Position numbers and translations under genes: made by a program. The notes under the pieces are model-generated. The model did not search any database and was not told where the DNA came from. It saw only the letters and a program-made list of their open reading frames with translations. DNA of 10,576 bases from Candidatus Enterousia merdequi (lineage in GTDB: Bacteria > Pseudomonadota > Alphaproteobacteria > Rs-D84). Location: contig JAGHTM010000108.1 in NCBI GenBank assembly GCA_018065345.1, forward strand, positions 1 to 10,576. The letters run 5' to 3'. Positions 1-6,238 of the stretch are shown here, piece by piece; positions within the stretch are counted from its first letter, which is position 1; every line of letters starts with the position of its first letter.

Positions 1-738
1 AAACGTTATGCTGGTGACACATTTGTATGTATGCAAGAATGGTTTGGTGTAAATGTAACAACATTCAAAGAAAATGCATATCGTGAAACACGTGCACAAA
101 CTGCTGCATCATCTGCAATGTTGGGAAGCGGACTTGGAACAGCACTTGGCACAATAACATCTGGTGCAATGGGCCGTGCATTAGACACCCAAAAAGCCAA
201 GAAAGAAATGGATGCTGCAAAAGCAGATATGGATTCCACATCAACAACACCTTCACCAGAATCTAATGCAGGATCTGAAGGCACACCAGCAACACCACCA
301 GCATCTAATGTTACACCGGGGGGGGGTGAAGCGACACCGGATACAAGGACGGATGCTGAAAAACTTAGAGATGACGTTGAAAGTAAAGATGTTGCAACAT
401 TACAACAAGAAAAATTTAGCAAAGACATGCAACAAATAAGAGCCGACGGAATGAAAACAGAACCACAGAAAGCTTTAGAAGCTAGAACTCAAGCAACGTA
501 TGATGCTGCTACTGGTGGTCCAAGAACCCTAACTCCTCCGACATCTGTTGGTATCGGCAAACCTTCTTCTACCCCAATGAAATTAAATACACCACCAATA
601 AAATTTACTCCTTCCTTCGGTGGTGGTACTAGTGGCGGTGGTGGTAGTACTGGTAGTACTGGTGGCACTGGTGGTGGTACTAGTGGCGGTGGTGGTAGTA
701 CTGGTGGTACTGGTGGTGGCACAAGTACAGGTAAATAG
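1..738 (+). CDS. Gly/Thr/Pro-rich hypothetical protein, 5' end outside window
   Basis: The frame is open from base 1 (KRYAGDTFVCMQEW...), so the Met at 31 is probably internal and the true start lies upstream. I do not recognise a named family. Visible parts: a glycine-zipper-like segment (GSGLGTALGTITSGAMG, bases about 124-177) that could sit in or against a membrane, a charged helical stretch (KAKKEMDAAKADMD), a long Thr/Pro/Ser-rich low-complexity middle, and a Gly/Thr/Ser tail (bases 616-732) built from a 36-nt repeat present twice. A run of nine G (318-326) encodes Gly-Gly. The next gene starts 46 bases later on the same strand with no clear terminator between, so the two are probably co-transcribed. 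The Met-Cys pair near a glycine zipper loosely recalls the third gene of this unit (MRCTYANGKS), so the two may be distant relatives. A surface or secreted role is a guess from its neighbours. Confidence 0.72.
   Translation, partial: KRYAGDTFVCMQEWFGVNVTTFKENAYRETRAQTAASSAMLGSGLGTALGTITSGAMGRALDTQKAKKEMDAAKADMDSTSTTPSPESNAGSEGTPATPPASNVTPGGGEATPDTRTDAEKLRDDVESKDVATLQQEKFSKDMQQIRADGMKTEPQKALEARTQATYDAATGGPRTLTPPTSVGIGKPSSTPMKLNTPPIKFTPSFGGGTSGGGGSTGSTGGTGGGTSGGGGSTGGTGGGTSTGK
619..705 (+). repeat. Two identical 36-nt Gly-rich direct repeats in coding sequence
   Basis: Bases 619-654 and 670-705 are identical and encode GGGTSGGGGSTG. They have a 51-nt (17-codon) period and are followed by partial units. 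The period is a multiple of three, so gain or loss of a unit would keep the frame. Confidence 0.9.
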
Positions 739-784
739 AGAAAGCTAAAAAACAAAAAAAACAGAAAGTATAAAAAAAGAAAAA

Positions 785-1873
785 ATGAAAATACAAACAA
801 AAATCTTTACCGCCCTATTCCTAGCATTGTTCTCAATGCCACTGCTGGCAACAGATTATTATTCTGGCAGTATAGAAGACACAGACAACGAAGAAGAAAT
901 AATAGTCACCAAAACATCTTCATCTCAATCTTCTTCTACCCCAACCAACACCCCAATAAAACAGGATAAACAAACAACACCTTCTACAACTAATAAAAAA
1001 CCAAAAAGCAAAGACGATATTTTGAAACGTGAAGGTATGGTGTGTACAAATGCAAAAGAACATCATCTTGTAGCTAAATATAATGACAGCCATGAATGTA
1101 TTGTGCAATCTTGTGTCGCTGGGTATAAATTAGAAGGCAATTCTTGTGTAGAAAAGACATCACAAGAAAAACAAGATGCTAAAGACGACATTTTGAAACG
1201 TAAAGGTATGGTGTGTACAAATGCAAAAGACCATCAGCTTGTAGCTAAATATAATGACAGCCATGAATGTATTGTGCAATCTTGTGTCACTGGATACGAA
1301 GTAAGTAACGATAAAAAATCTTGTACAGAAAAGAAAGAAAAAAAAGACTGTGATGCCGCAACTGACGCAAAATGGATAGCCGATAAATGTACTTGTACAG
1401 ACAAAACCAAGGAATGGGACGGAACGACATGTAAAATAAAATCTGGTGCATGTAAAGATTCTTATTTTGGTATTGGAACATATAATGCCAAAGGAGAATG
1501 CGAAATAAAAGAATGTTCTGATACAAAGAATTACACGTTTAATAAAACGACAAACAAATGTGAATTAAAAACTACAGACAAAATTCGCAAAGATATAAAC
1601 GATAAAAAAGAAGAAAAAGATAAAGAATGTGAAAGCCGTGGTGGTGAATATAAAAATGCAGGTTGTTATTGTAATAAAACATTAATGCTTGCTGATGATG
1701 CCTGCAAAGATGGAAAAATACATCGCAACGAACAACAATTTAAACGTGATTTTATGGATTTACACGATGCATTCAGAAAAGTATTAGAAAAAATAAACAA
1801 TGATTGTGCAAAAGAAGGCGGTAAAATATCTTCGGATGGAACAAAATGCGAAAAACCAGAACAACCAAAATGA
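785..1873 (+). CDS. Secreted protein of repeated four-cysteine modules
   Basis: The 362-aa protein has a clear signal peptide (MKIQTKIFTALFLALFSMPLLA, cleavage near 22), then a Ser/Thr/Pro/Lys linker to about residue 75. The rest is an orderly array of cysteine modules. Type A (C-x15-17-C-x4-C-x10-14-C) occurs at C87-C121, C144-C180 and C223-C259. Type B (C-x11-12-C-x-C-x10-11-C) occurs at C189-C216 and C282-C307. A final half module has C341 and C355. Residues 76-124 and 133-182 are near-identical, a recent duplication. Even Cys spacing behind a signal peptide suggests disulfide-bonded domains outside the cytoplasm. I cannot name a family or function. An A-rich stretch (aaaaaaagaaaaa) precedes the start but there is no strong Shine-Dalgarno. 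The stop overlaps the next gene's start (ATGA), pointing to translational coupling. Confidence 0.85.
   Translation: MKIQTKIFTALFLALFSMPLLATDYYSGSIEDTDNEEEIIVTKTSSSQSSSTPTNTPIKQDKQTTPSTTNKKPKSKDDILKREGMVCTNAKEHHLVAKYNDSHECIVQSCVAGYKLEGNSCVEKTSQEKQDAKDDILKRKGMVCTNAKDHQLVAKYNDSHECIVQSCVTGYEVSNDKKSCTEKKEKKDCDAATDAKWIADKCTCTDKTKEWDGTTCKIKSGACKDSYFGIGTYNAKGECEIKECSDTKNYTFNKTTNKCELKTTDKIRKDINDKKEEKDKECESRGGEYKNAGCYCNKTLMLADDACKDGKIHRNEQQFKRDFMDLHDAFRKVLEKINNDCAKEGGKISSDGTKCEKPEQPK
1010..1297 (+). repeat. Tandem duplication of a Cys-module coding unit (period 171 nt)
   Basis: Bases 1010-1126 and 1181-1297 differ at about seven of 117 positions. The 171-nt period is 57 codons, so the duplication is in frame. 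The unit encodes the first two type-A cysteine modules. High identity suggests recent duplication or continuing gene conversion. Confidence 0.9.
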
Positions 1874-3369
1874 TTATAAAACATAAATATTTATTGTTGT
1901 TTTTATCTGCGTTTATAACGTATGGTGCTTTTGATGGGACATGTGCTGCCCTTGATTTATCTTCAATAACAAACGCAACAAATATAGCAGACGCCTTAAA
2001 GAAATATAAAGATATTTCCGCTTCACTTCTTAACGATAATAAAAATATTTCAGAAGACGCAAAATCTAATGCAAAAAAATGGATTGAAGAAGATATTAAA
2101 GCAGCAACTGATTTATACGGTAAAAAAGCAGACGAGATAACTCAAGAACAACAAGAACAAGAAACTACGACAGAAGAACAAAAAGCAGCAGATGAAAAAG
2201 CAAAAAAAGAAGCAGAATTAAAAGAAAAAGAAGATGCGTATAAAGCAGCCAAGGAAAAAGAACAATCGACAGCAAATAAAATGCTGTCAGCGGCAACTAT
2301 TGGCGCAACAGGTCTTGGTGCAATGGAATTAGCCGAAGGGTTATCTGAAAAGAAAGCAGATGAAAAAGCAGAAGCAGATATGGCTGCATATATCGCAACA
2401 ATGCGTTGCACATACGCAAATGGCAAATCTGTAAAAGCAGGCTCAGAAGAAATAGAACTTCCTGGTGCAAATAATCAAGAACTTTATAAATATCGCAATG
2501 AATATACGACTTTGGCAGCAGATTTGAAAGAACGTAAAGAAATACTTGGGTTAAAACCGGGTATAGAAAGCGAAGAAATACTGGATAAATTCGCAATGGG
2601 ATTATATGACGATGAAAACGTTGGAATAACCGCTGGTTCATACGGAAGTTTATATCGCGCAAATATGTTAAACAGTGAAACAGACCAAGAAAAATTAGCA
2701 GCAAACAAAGAAGAAGCCAGCAAACGCATCAAAGGTGGTGCAATAGCAGTTGGTGCAGGAACACTTGTTGGTGTTGTTGGTAATTCTTTGATAAATGGTA
2801 AATTGGGCGAAAAATTAAAAGAAGCACTAAATAAAAAAGAGGCAGGAAAAGAAACTGTGGCTCTTTTGAAAAAAGAAGCGCAAGCGTTACAAAATTTGAA
2901 AAAGTGTATAGATAGAGCAAACAATAACAACATAACAGATATAACAAGTTTGAACTTTGAAAACTTTTATCCGTCTGTATTGTCAATTGGAAGCGCAGAA
3001 AAATGCACATCTTCTGCAAAATCAGCTACATCTGCCCAAGATTTATTTGTAGATAGCACAAATGCGACAGAAATATATGAAAAATTGGTTACATCATTTG
3101 ATGAAAAAACTGCAAACAAAATGATTGGCGTAAAAGACAACACCCCCAAAGACAGTGCAATAAAAGAATTACAAACTAAAATAGAGAATATTCAAAAGAA
3201 ATATAAAGAAGCAGAAGAAAAAGATAAAAAAACAGCCGAAGGTTTAGGAATATCAATAGGAAGAATTTCTGGTTCTGCAGATGGTGACGGATTAAAGAAT
3301 CTGACAGCACTGTTTAACAACACCGGTTCCGATAGTAAATTTGATTTATCTTCATTTTTGAATAAATAA
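1870..3369 (+). CDS. Secreted coiled-coil / glycine-zipper hypothetical protein
   Basis: I start this gene at 1870, where ATG overlaps the upstream stop. That gives a typical signal peptide (MIIKHKYLLLFLSAFITYG, cleavage near residue 26) and 499 aa. An in-frame ATG at 1846 would add eight residues (MRKTRTTK) and cannot be excluded. After the signal comes a highly charged Lys/Glu/Ala coiled-coil stretch (about residues 40-135), a short Ala/Gly hydrophobic piece (SAATIGATGLGAMELAEG), a conserved-looking segment with one Cys (TMRCTYANGKSV), then a glycine zipper (GGAIAVGAGTLVGVVG, about 289-304), and a helical C-terminus with two further Cys (KKCID, EKCTS). The glycine zippers may insert in or oligomerise at a membrane. 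No named family is recognised. It is the last gene of the three-gene unit. Confidence 0.82.
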   Translation: MIIKHKYLLLFLSAFITYGAFDGTCAALDLSSITNATNIADALKKYKDISASLLNDNKNISEDAKSNAKKWIEEDIKAATDLYGKKADEITQEQQEQETTTEEQKAADEKAKKEAELKEKEDAYKAAKEKEQSTANKMLSAATIGATGLGAMELAEGLSEKKADEKAEADMAAYIATMRCTYANGKSVKAGSEEIELPGANNQELYKYRNEYTTLAADLKERKEILGLKPGIESEEILDKFAMGLYDDENVGITAGSYGSLYRANMLNSETDQEKLAANKEEASKRIKGGAIAVGAGTLVGVVGNSLINGKLGEKLKEALNKKEAGKETVALLKKEAQALQNLKKCIDRANNNNITDITSLNFENFYPSVLSIGSAEKCTSSAKSATSAQDLFVDSTNATEIYEKLVTSFDEKTANKMIGVKDNTPKDSAIKELQTKIENIQKKYKEAEEKDKKTAEGLGISIGRISGSADGDGLKNLTALFNNTGSDSKFDLSSFLNK

Positions 3370-3384
3370 TTATTTTCTTCAGTA

Positions 3385-3530
3385 GAGATAAATTCCCCAC
3401 TCATGGCGGGGTGTCGCATAGCGACGGGGCGGGTATTCTGGTGTGTTTATAATTAAAGAATTTCTGGCACCGAAATCGTGCTACCCCCCCCCGGCTTTGC
3501 CGTTCCCCTCCATAGGAGGTAAATTATATT
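3385..3530. repeat. Paired inverted intergenic repeat (REP/BIME-like)
   Basis: The reverse complement of 3385-3435 aligns with 3482-3530 at roughly 70% by eye (both begin TACCC, share CCCC-rich blocks, CCAT and AATT), with about 46 bases between. Each arm holds two small hairpins. The left arm has GTCGC-ata-GCGAC (3413-3425) and CCCC...GGGG (3394-3411). The right arm has CGGC-ttt-GCCG (3493-3502, counting the flanking C at 3492) and CCTCC-ata-GGAGG (3507-3519). Stem sequences differ between arms yet pairing is kept, as expected for a structured dispersed repeat. The element is far more GC-rich than its surroundings and includes a 9-C run (3484-3492). It lies between two convergent operons. 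Confidence 0.7.
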
Positions 3531-3541
3531 TGTGGCGGGAT

Positions 3542-3572
3542 AAAAAAACACCCACGATTGTGGGTGTTTTTT
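3542..3572. terminator. Bidirectional rho-independent terminator
   Basis: Stem CACCCAC (3549-3555) / GTGGGTG (3560-3566) with loop GATT, flanked by an A run on the left and a T run on the right. It can end both rplI (- strand) and transcripts arriving from the + strand unit. Confidence 0.88.
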
Positions 3573-3591
3573 ATAAAACAATCAAAAAGAA

Positions 3592-4176
3592 TTATTTTGA
3601 TTCTTCGGTTGCTTGTTCTGCTTTTTCTTCAACAGGTTTTTCTTCTGTTTTTTCTTCAGCAACTTCTTCTTCTACTTTCTTTGTTCCGAAAGTCAAAGTT
3701 TTTCCAGCAACCAATGCGTCAATTTCGTCTTGTGTTTGTGCAACATAGATTTTTACATCTACGATAACATCTGGATGTAATGCAATTTTTGTATCAAATG
3801 CACCAACAGATTTAATTGGAGCACCCAACAAAACTTGTGCAGATTCAACATTAACACCTGCGACTTCTTTCAATGCACGTGCAATATCACGTGAAGATAC
3901 AGAACCATATAATTGACCTGTATCGCCAGCTTGACGAATCATGTGTAATTTTGCGTTTTTAACTGCATCTACTTTTGATTCTGCTGCTTTCTTTGCATTT
4001 TCTTGACGAGCAATCAATTCTGCTTTTTTCGCTTCAAACAAAGCAATATTTTCTTTTGTGAAACGCAATGCTTTGTTATTTGGTAACAAATAGTTACGTG
4101 CGAAACCTGTTTTAACTTCGACAGTATCGCCAATGTTGCCCAATTTTGTAATTTTTTCTGTCAAAATAACTTTCAT
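3592..4176 (-). CDS. rplI: 50S ribosomal protein L9
   Basis: L9 binds 23S rRNA with its N-terminal domain and helps maintain frame during translation. The start MKVILTEKITKLGNIGDTVE and the GFARNYLLPNNKAL block are the classic L9 signature, followed by the long connecting helix (ENIALFEAKKAELIARQ) and the C-terminal domain (KLHMIRQAGDTGQLYGSVSSRDIA). At 194 aa it exceeds the usual length of about 150. The extra C-terminal residues from about 166 are Glu/Lys/Ala-rich low complexity (KVEEEVAEEKTEEKPVEEKA). A good Shine-Dalgarno AAAGGA lies 8 bases before ATG. It is the last gene of rpsF-rpsR-rplI but is 141 bases from rpsR, a gap filled by a long hairpin. The terminator downstream is shared with the opposing unit. 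Confidence 0.97.
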   Translation of the reverse strand: MKVILTEKITKLGNIGDTVEVKTGFARNYLLPNNKALRFTKENIALFEAKKAELIARQENAKKAAESKVDAVKNAKLHMIRQAGDTGQLYGSVSSRDIARALKEVAGVNVESAQVLLGAPIKSVGAFDTKIALHPDVIVDVKIYVAQTQDEIDALVAGKTLTFGTKKVEEEVAEEKTEEKPVEEKAEQATEESK

Positions 4177-4219
4177 TTTATCTGTCCTTTATTTTATTAA
4201 AGTTAGAGATTTTCCAAAT

Positions 4220-4313
4220 TAAATTATATGAGATTATTGGAAGCGTTTGATGAACCGCTGTGTACAAATTGTTACATAAGGGAATCAAACGCAACAAAAA
4301 TCCATATAATTTA
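4220..4313 (-). other. Long imperfect hairpin between rpsR and rplI
   Basis: The arms 4220-4251 and 4284-4313 pair in three blocks: 11 bp (4220-4230 / 4303-4313), an inner AT-rich block of about 7 bp with one T-T mismatch, and 9 bp (GCGTTTGAT 4243-4251 / ATCAAACGC 4284-4292). They enclose a 32-nt loop. In the mRNA this would be a roughly 27-bp stem separating rpsR from rplI. It could attenuate, stabilise or be a processing site, or be a small inserted inverted-repeat element. The - strand copy also contains a TATAAT with a poor -35, so an internal rplI promoter is possible. Confidence 0.65.
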
Positions 4314-4317
4314 TATT

Positions 4318-4545
4318 TTACCCCAAGTTGTTTCTAACAAATGGCATTAATCCCAAATGACGTGCACGTTTGATAGCAGTTGCTAATGCACGTTGATCTT
4401 TTTGTAATACACCAGAAATACGAGATGGAACAATTTTTCCACGTTCTGTGATATAATGTGATAATAATTTCACATCTTTGTAATCAATCACTTTCCCTTT
4501 TAATGGGTTAGATTTTTTACGATAAATTGCTGCACGTACTGCCAT
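4318..4545 (-). CDS. rpsR: 30S ribosomal protein S18
   Basis: This 75-aa protein has full S18 length and motifs: KGKVIDYKDVKLLSHYITERGKIVPSRISG, then QRALATAIKRARHLGLMPFV. S18 binds the 30S platform as a heterodimer with S6. Its ATG shares one base with the rpsF stop (TAATG), so the two are probably translationally coupled. A GAGGTGG stretch inside the rpsF end serves as ribosome binding site. The pairing with rpsF and rplI is the conserved bacterial order. Confidence 0.98.
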   Translation of the reverse strand: MAVRAAIYRKKSNPLKGKVIDYKDVKLLSHYITERGKIVPSRISGVLQKDQRALATAIKRARHLGLMPFVRNNLG

Positions 4546-4886
4546 TATGCCACCTCTTCTTCTGTATTTTTCTTCATCATGATGGATGGTGTTTTTGACA
4601 ATTCTTCAACGCGAACGTTCAAGAAACGAATAACATCTTCATCAATGCGGGAACGACGTTCCAATTCTGTGATTTTAGAACCGTCTAATTCAATATTCAT
4701 CATTACATAGTGTGCCTTGCGGTTTTTACGAATGATGTATGCTAAATTTTTCAATCCCCAAAATTCAGTAGATTTTACATCGCCACCTAATTCTTTGATT
4801 ATTTGTGCGAATTTAGCCGCTTTTTCTTTAACCTGCGGTTCGGTCAAGTCTTGACGAAATACCAAGACGCTTTCATAATAAGCCAT
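4545..4886 (-). CDS. rpsF: 30S ribosomal protein S6
   Basis: This 113-aa S6 starts MAYYESVLVFRQDLTEPQV and carries the typical strands (GGDVKSTEFWGLKNLAYIIRKNRKAHYVMMNIEL) and ERRSRIDEDVIRFLNVRVEE. S6 partners S18 on the 30S platform. A Shine-Dalgarno AAAGGA (4893-4898 on the - strand) sits 6 bases before ATG. It is the first gene of the operon and carries only a short acidic tail (NTEEEVA), unlike the longer C-terminal tails of some relatives. A leader of about 100 bases precedes it, with promoter -10 TATAAT at 4991-4996. Confidence 0.98.
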   Translation of the reverse strand: MAYYESVLVFRQDLTEPQVKEKAAKFAQIIKELGGDVKSTEFWGLKNLAYIIRKNRKAHYVMMNIELDGSKITELERRSRIDEDVIRFLNVRVEELSKTPSIMMKKNTEEEVA

Positions 4887-4908
4887 TTTATTTCCTTTGG
4901 TTTATACA

Positions 4909-4935
4909 GCCGACAAGCCCATCCTGTCAGCAGGA
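4909..4935 (-). promoter_or_regulatory. rpsF leader with two alternative stems
   Basis: In the rpsF 5' leader, stem TCCTG/CAGGA (4922-4926 with 4931-4935) overlaps a second possible stem of 7 bp including one G-U (4909-4915 with 4925-4931). They cannot form together. Ribosomal operons are often autoregulated through leader RNA, but I do not see the CCG of the known S6:S18 leader motif on the transcribed strand, so its role is uncertain. Confidence 0.35.
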
Positions 4936-4990
4936 ACATCCCCCATTATGAAGATTTTTTACAAAAAATCAAGTCTTTTTATACTTTTGT

Positions 4991-5019
4991 ATTATATACC
5001 TATGAAATGCTATTGACAT
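4991..5019 (-). promoter_or_regulatory. Promoter of rpsF-rpsR-rplI
   Basis: On the - strand, -10 TATAAT (4991-4996) and -35 ATGTCA (5014-5019, 4 of 6 consensus) are separated by 17 bp. The predicted start is about 100 bases before rpsF. Its -35 overlaps the -35 of the divergent promoter. Confidence 0.6.
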
Positions 5020-5042
5020 AATGTCTATTTTTTTACTAAGAT
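5013..5042 (+). promoter_or_regulatory. Promoter of the MotA-like/OmpA-like unit
   Basis: Perfect -35 TTGACA (5013-5018), 18-bp spacer, -10 TAAGAT (5037-5042, 4 of 6). Transcription would start near 5049. That places an ATG at 5021 inside the promoter and supports the gene start at 5066. A small palindrome GACAT-A-ATGTC (5015-5025) sits on the -35. Confidence 0.6.
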
Positions 5043-5065
5043 TTATACAAACGAGAGAAAAAGAG

Positions 5066-6214
5066 ATGAAAAAGTTTCACAGACATCTTAATATAATGTC
5101 CGTATTTACTGCGATTTTGCTGATAACCGCACTGATTTTTTGGCGGACTTTCTTAAATATCGCAATAACCAATGTAATTTTGAACGGCATTATTATTGGA
5201 ACTGCTGTTTTTGGAATTGGGCTTTGTTTCAAAAATATGTTTGATTTATTGCCAGAACATAAATGGTTGCACGCTTACTTTGATGGAAAGTCAGGTTTCG
5301 GATTTACACCAAAAATCTTGCGTCCTGTGGCTTTGGCCTTGCATAATCGCCATTTACATATAACAACAACCAATTTATCTGAAATCCTTGATTTGGTTTC
5401 TTTGCGCATGGAAGATGAACGTGAACGCGTGCGTTATGTGACAAATACTTTGATTTTTCTTGGGTTGCTCGGAACATTTTGGGGATTGATTTTGACAGTT
5501 GGCGGGTTTGCCGATTTATTGTTGCACCTTGATTTTGAAAACGCTTCTGTATTACAAGAAATGCAAGTTGGTATGGCAAAACCTTTGTCTGGTATGGCAA
5601 CCGCATTTACAAGTTCTTTGCTTGGCTTGGCTGGAAGTTTGACTGTCGGTTTTCTTGGTCTGCAATTACAGTTCGCACAAAACACTATGTTTAATGAATT
5701 GACTGATTTTATGACTCAATATGTTTTACAAAAACCTGGTGAAACAAAACAGATCCAAGAAATTACTTCAAATGCACCTGTGAACGAAGATGTGTATAAC
5801 AAAATCTCAACTATTTATGATTCGTTCACGAATAACGGCTATGAAGTTTGCGATTTAATAAGAATCGATGGAAAATATCCTGCTGTTATCGCTATTGGCT
5901 CTGATGAGAAATTATTCATAGCGACATTAAATAATGATTTTTATACATTACAAAATATGTTAAAACGAATTGAATTATGTTTTGCTGATACTTTGGAAGG
6001 AATCAATATAGATACGCGCGTGTTATGTGTATCAAATAAAAATGTTGATTTAGGAAACAAAGTTATACGTTTTGCATCTGTAGATGCTTTGGATAAATAT
6101 TTAGCATCTCATCCAAATATTCGTCCAAAAACAAAATCTGAACGCGATGATTTTAATGCTTATTCCGAATACATTGGAACAGCCATAGATTATCTGTTCA
6201 AGCCAAACAAATAA
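5066..6214 (+). CDS. MotA/TolQ/ExbB-family proton-channel protein with extra C-terminal domain
   Basis: The start at 5066 is chosen over an in-frame ATG at 5021 because it follows GAGAG at good spacing and the earlier ATG lies within the promoter. The 382-aa protein has two N-terminal membrane segments (about residues 10-30 and 33-55), a cytoplasmic segment, then the family core: a helix after ERVRYVTN (LIFLGLLGTFWGLILTVGGF, 129-148) and MAKPLSGMATAFTSSLLGLAGSL (170-192). This is the hallmark of MotA/TolQ/ExbB stators, which use proton flow to energise a partner. Residues about 240-345 form an added mixed alpha/beta domain (GYEVCDLIRIDGKYPAVIAIG, then EKLFIATL) that I cannot identify. It faintly recalls a restriction-endonuclease-like fold without obvious catalytic residues. 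The OmpA-domain gene follows 24 bases later and is the expected partner. Confidence 0.9.
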   Translation: MKKFHRHLNIMSVFTAILLITALIFWRTFLNIAITNVILNGIIIGTAVFGIGLCFKNMFDLLPEHKWLHAYFDGKSGFGFTPKILRPVALALHNRHLHITTTNLSEILDLVSLRMEDERERVRYVTNTLIFLGLLGTFWGLILTVGGFADLLLHLDFENASVLQEMQVGMAKPLSGMATAFTSSLLGLAGSLTVGFLGLQLQFAQNTMFNELTDFMTQYVLQKPGETKQIQEITSNAPVNEDVYNKISTIYDSFTNNGYEVCDLIRIDGKYPAVIAIGSDEKLFIATLNNDFYTLQNMLKRIELCFADTLEGINIDTRVLCVSNKNVDLGNKVIRFASVDALDKYLASHPNIRPKTKSERDDFNAYSEYIGTAIDYLFKPNK

Positions 6215-6238
6215 AAATTAAAGAGAGAGGGAAAAACA

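Noticed and set aside
619..732. CRISPR-like array
   Set aside because: Only two repeats, with a very short related spacer, in frame within a coding region encoding a Gly-rich tail.
489..800. - strand Pro/Val-rich frame opposite the Gly-rich tail
   Set aside because: It is the mirror of the GGT repeat in the real + strand gene, with low-complexity Phe/Leu and Pro runs and no start signal.
3443..3748. + strand 101-codon frame after the intergenic element
   Set aside because: It runs through the repeat element and terminator and then antisense over rplI, whose identity is certain.
4887..4990. Known S6:S18 ribosomal leader motif before rpsF
   Set aside because: Stems are present, but the conserved CCG is absent from the transcribed strand, so I list only an unnamed structured leader.
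5021..5065. Upstream ATG start at 5021 for the MotA-like gene
   Set aside because: It lies between the -35 and -10 of the predicted promoter and lacks a ribosome site. The ATG at 5066 has GAGAG at good spacing.
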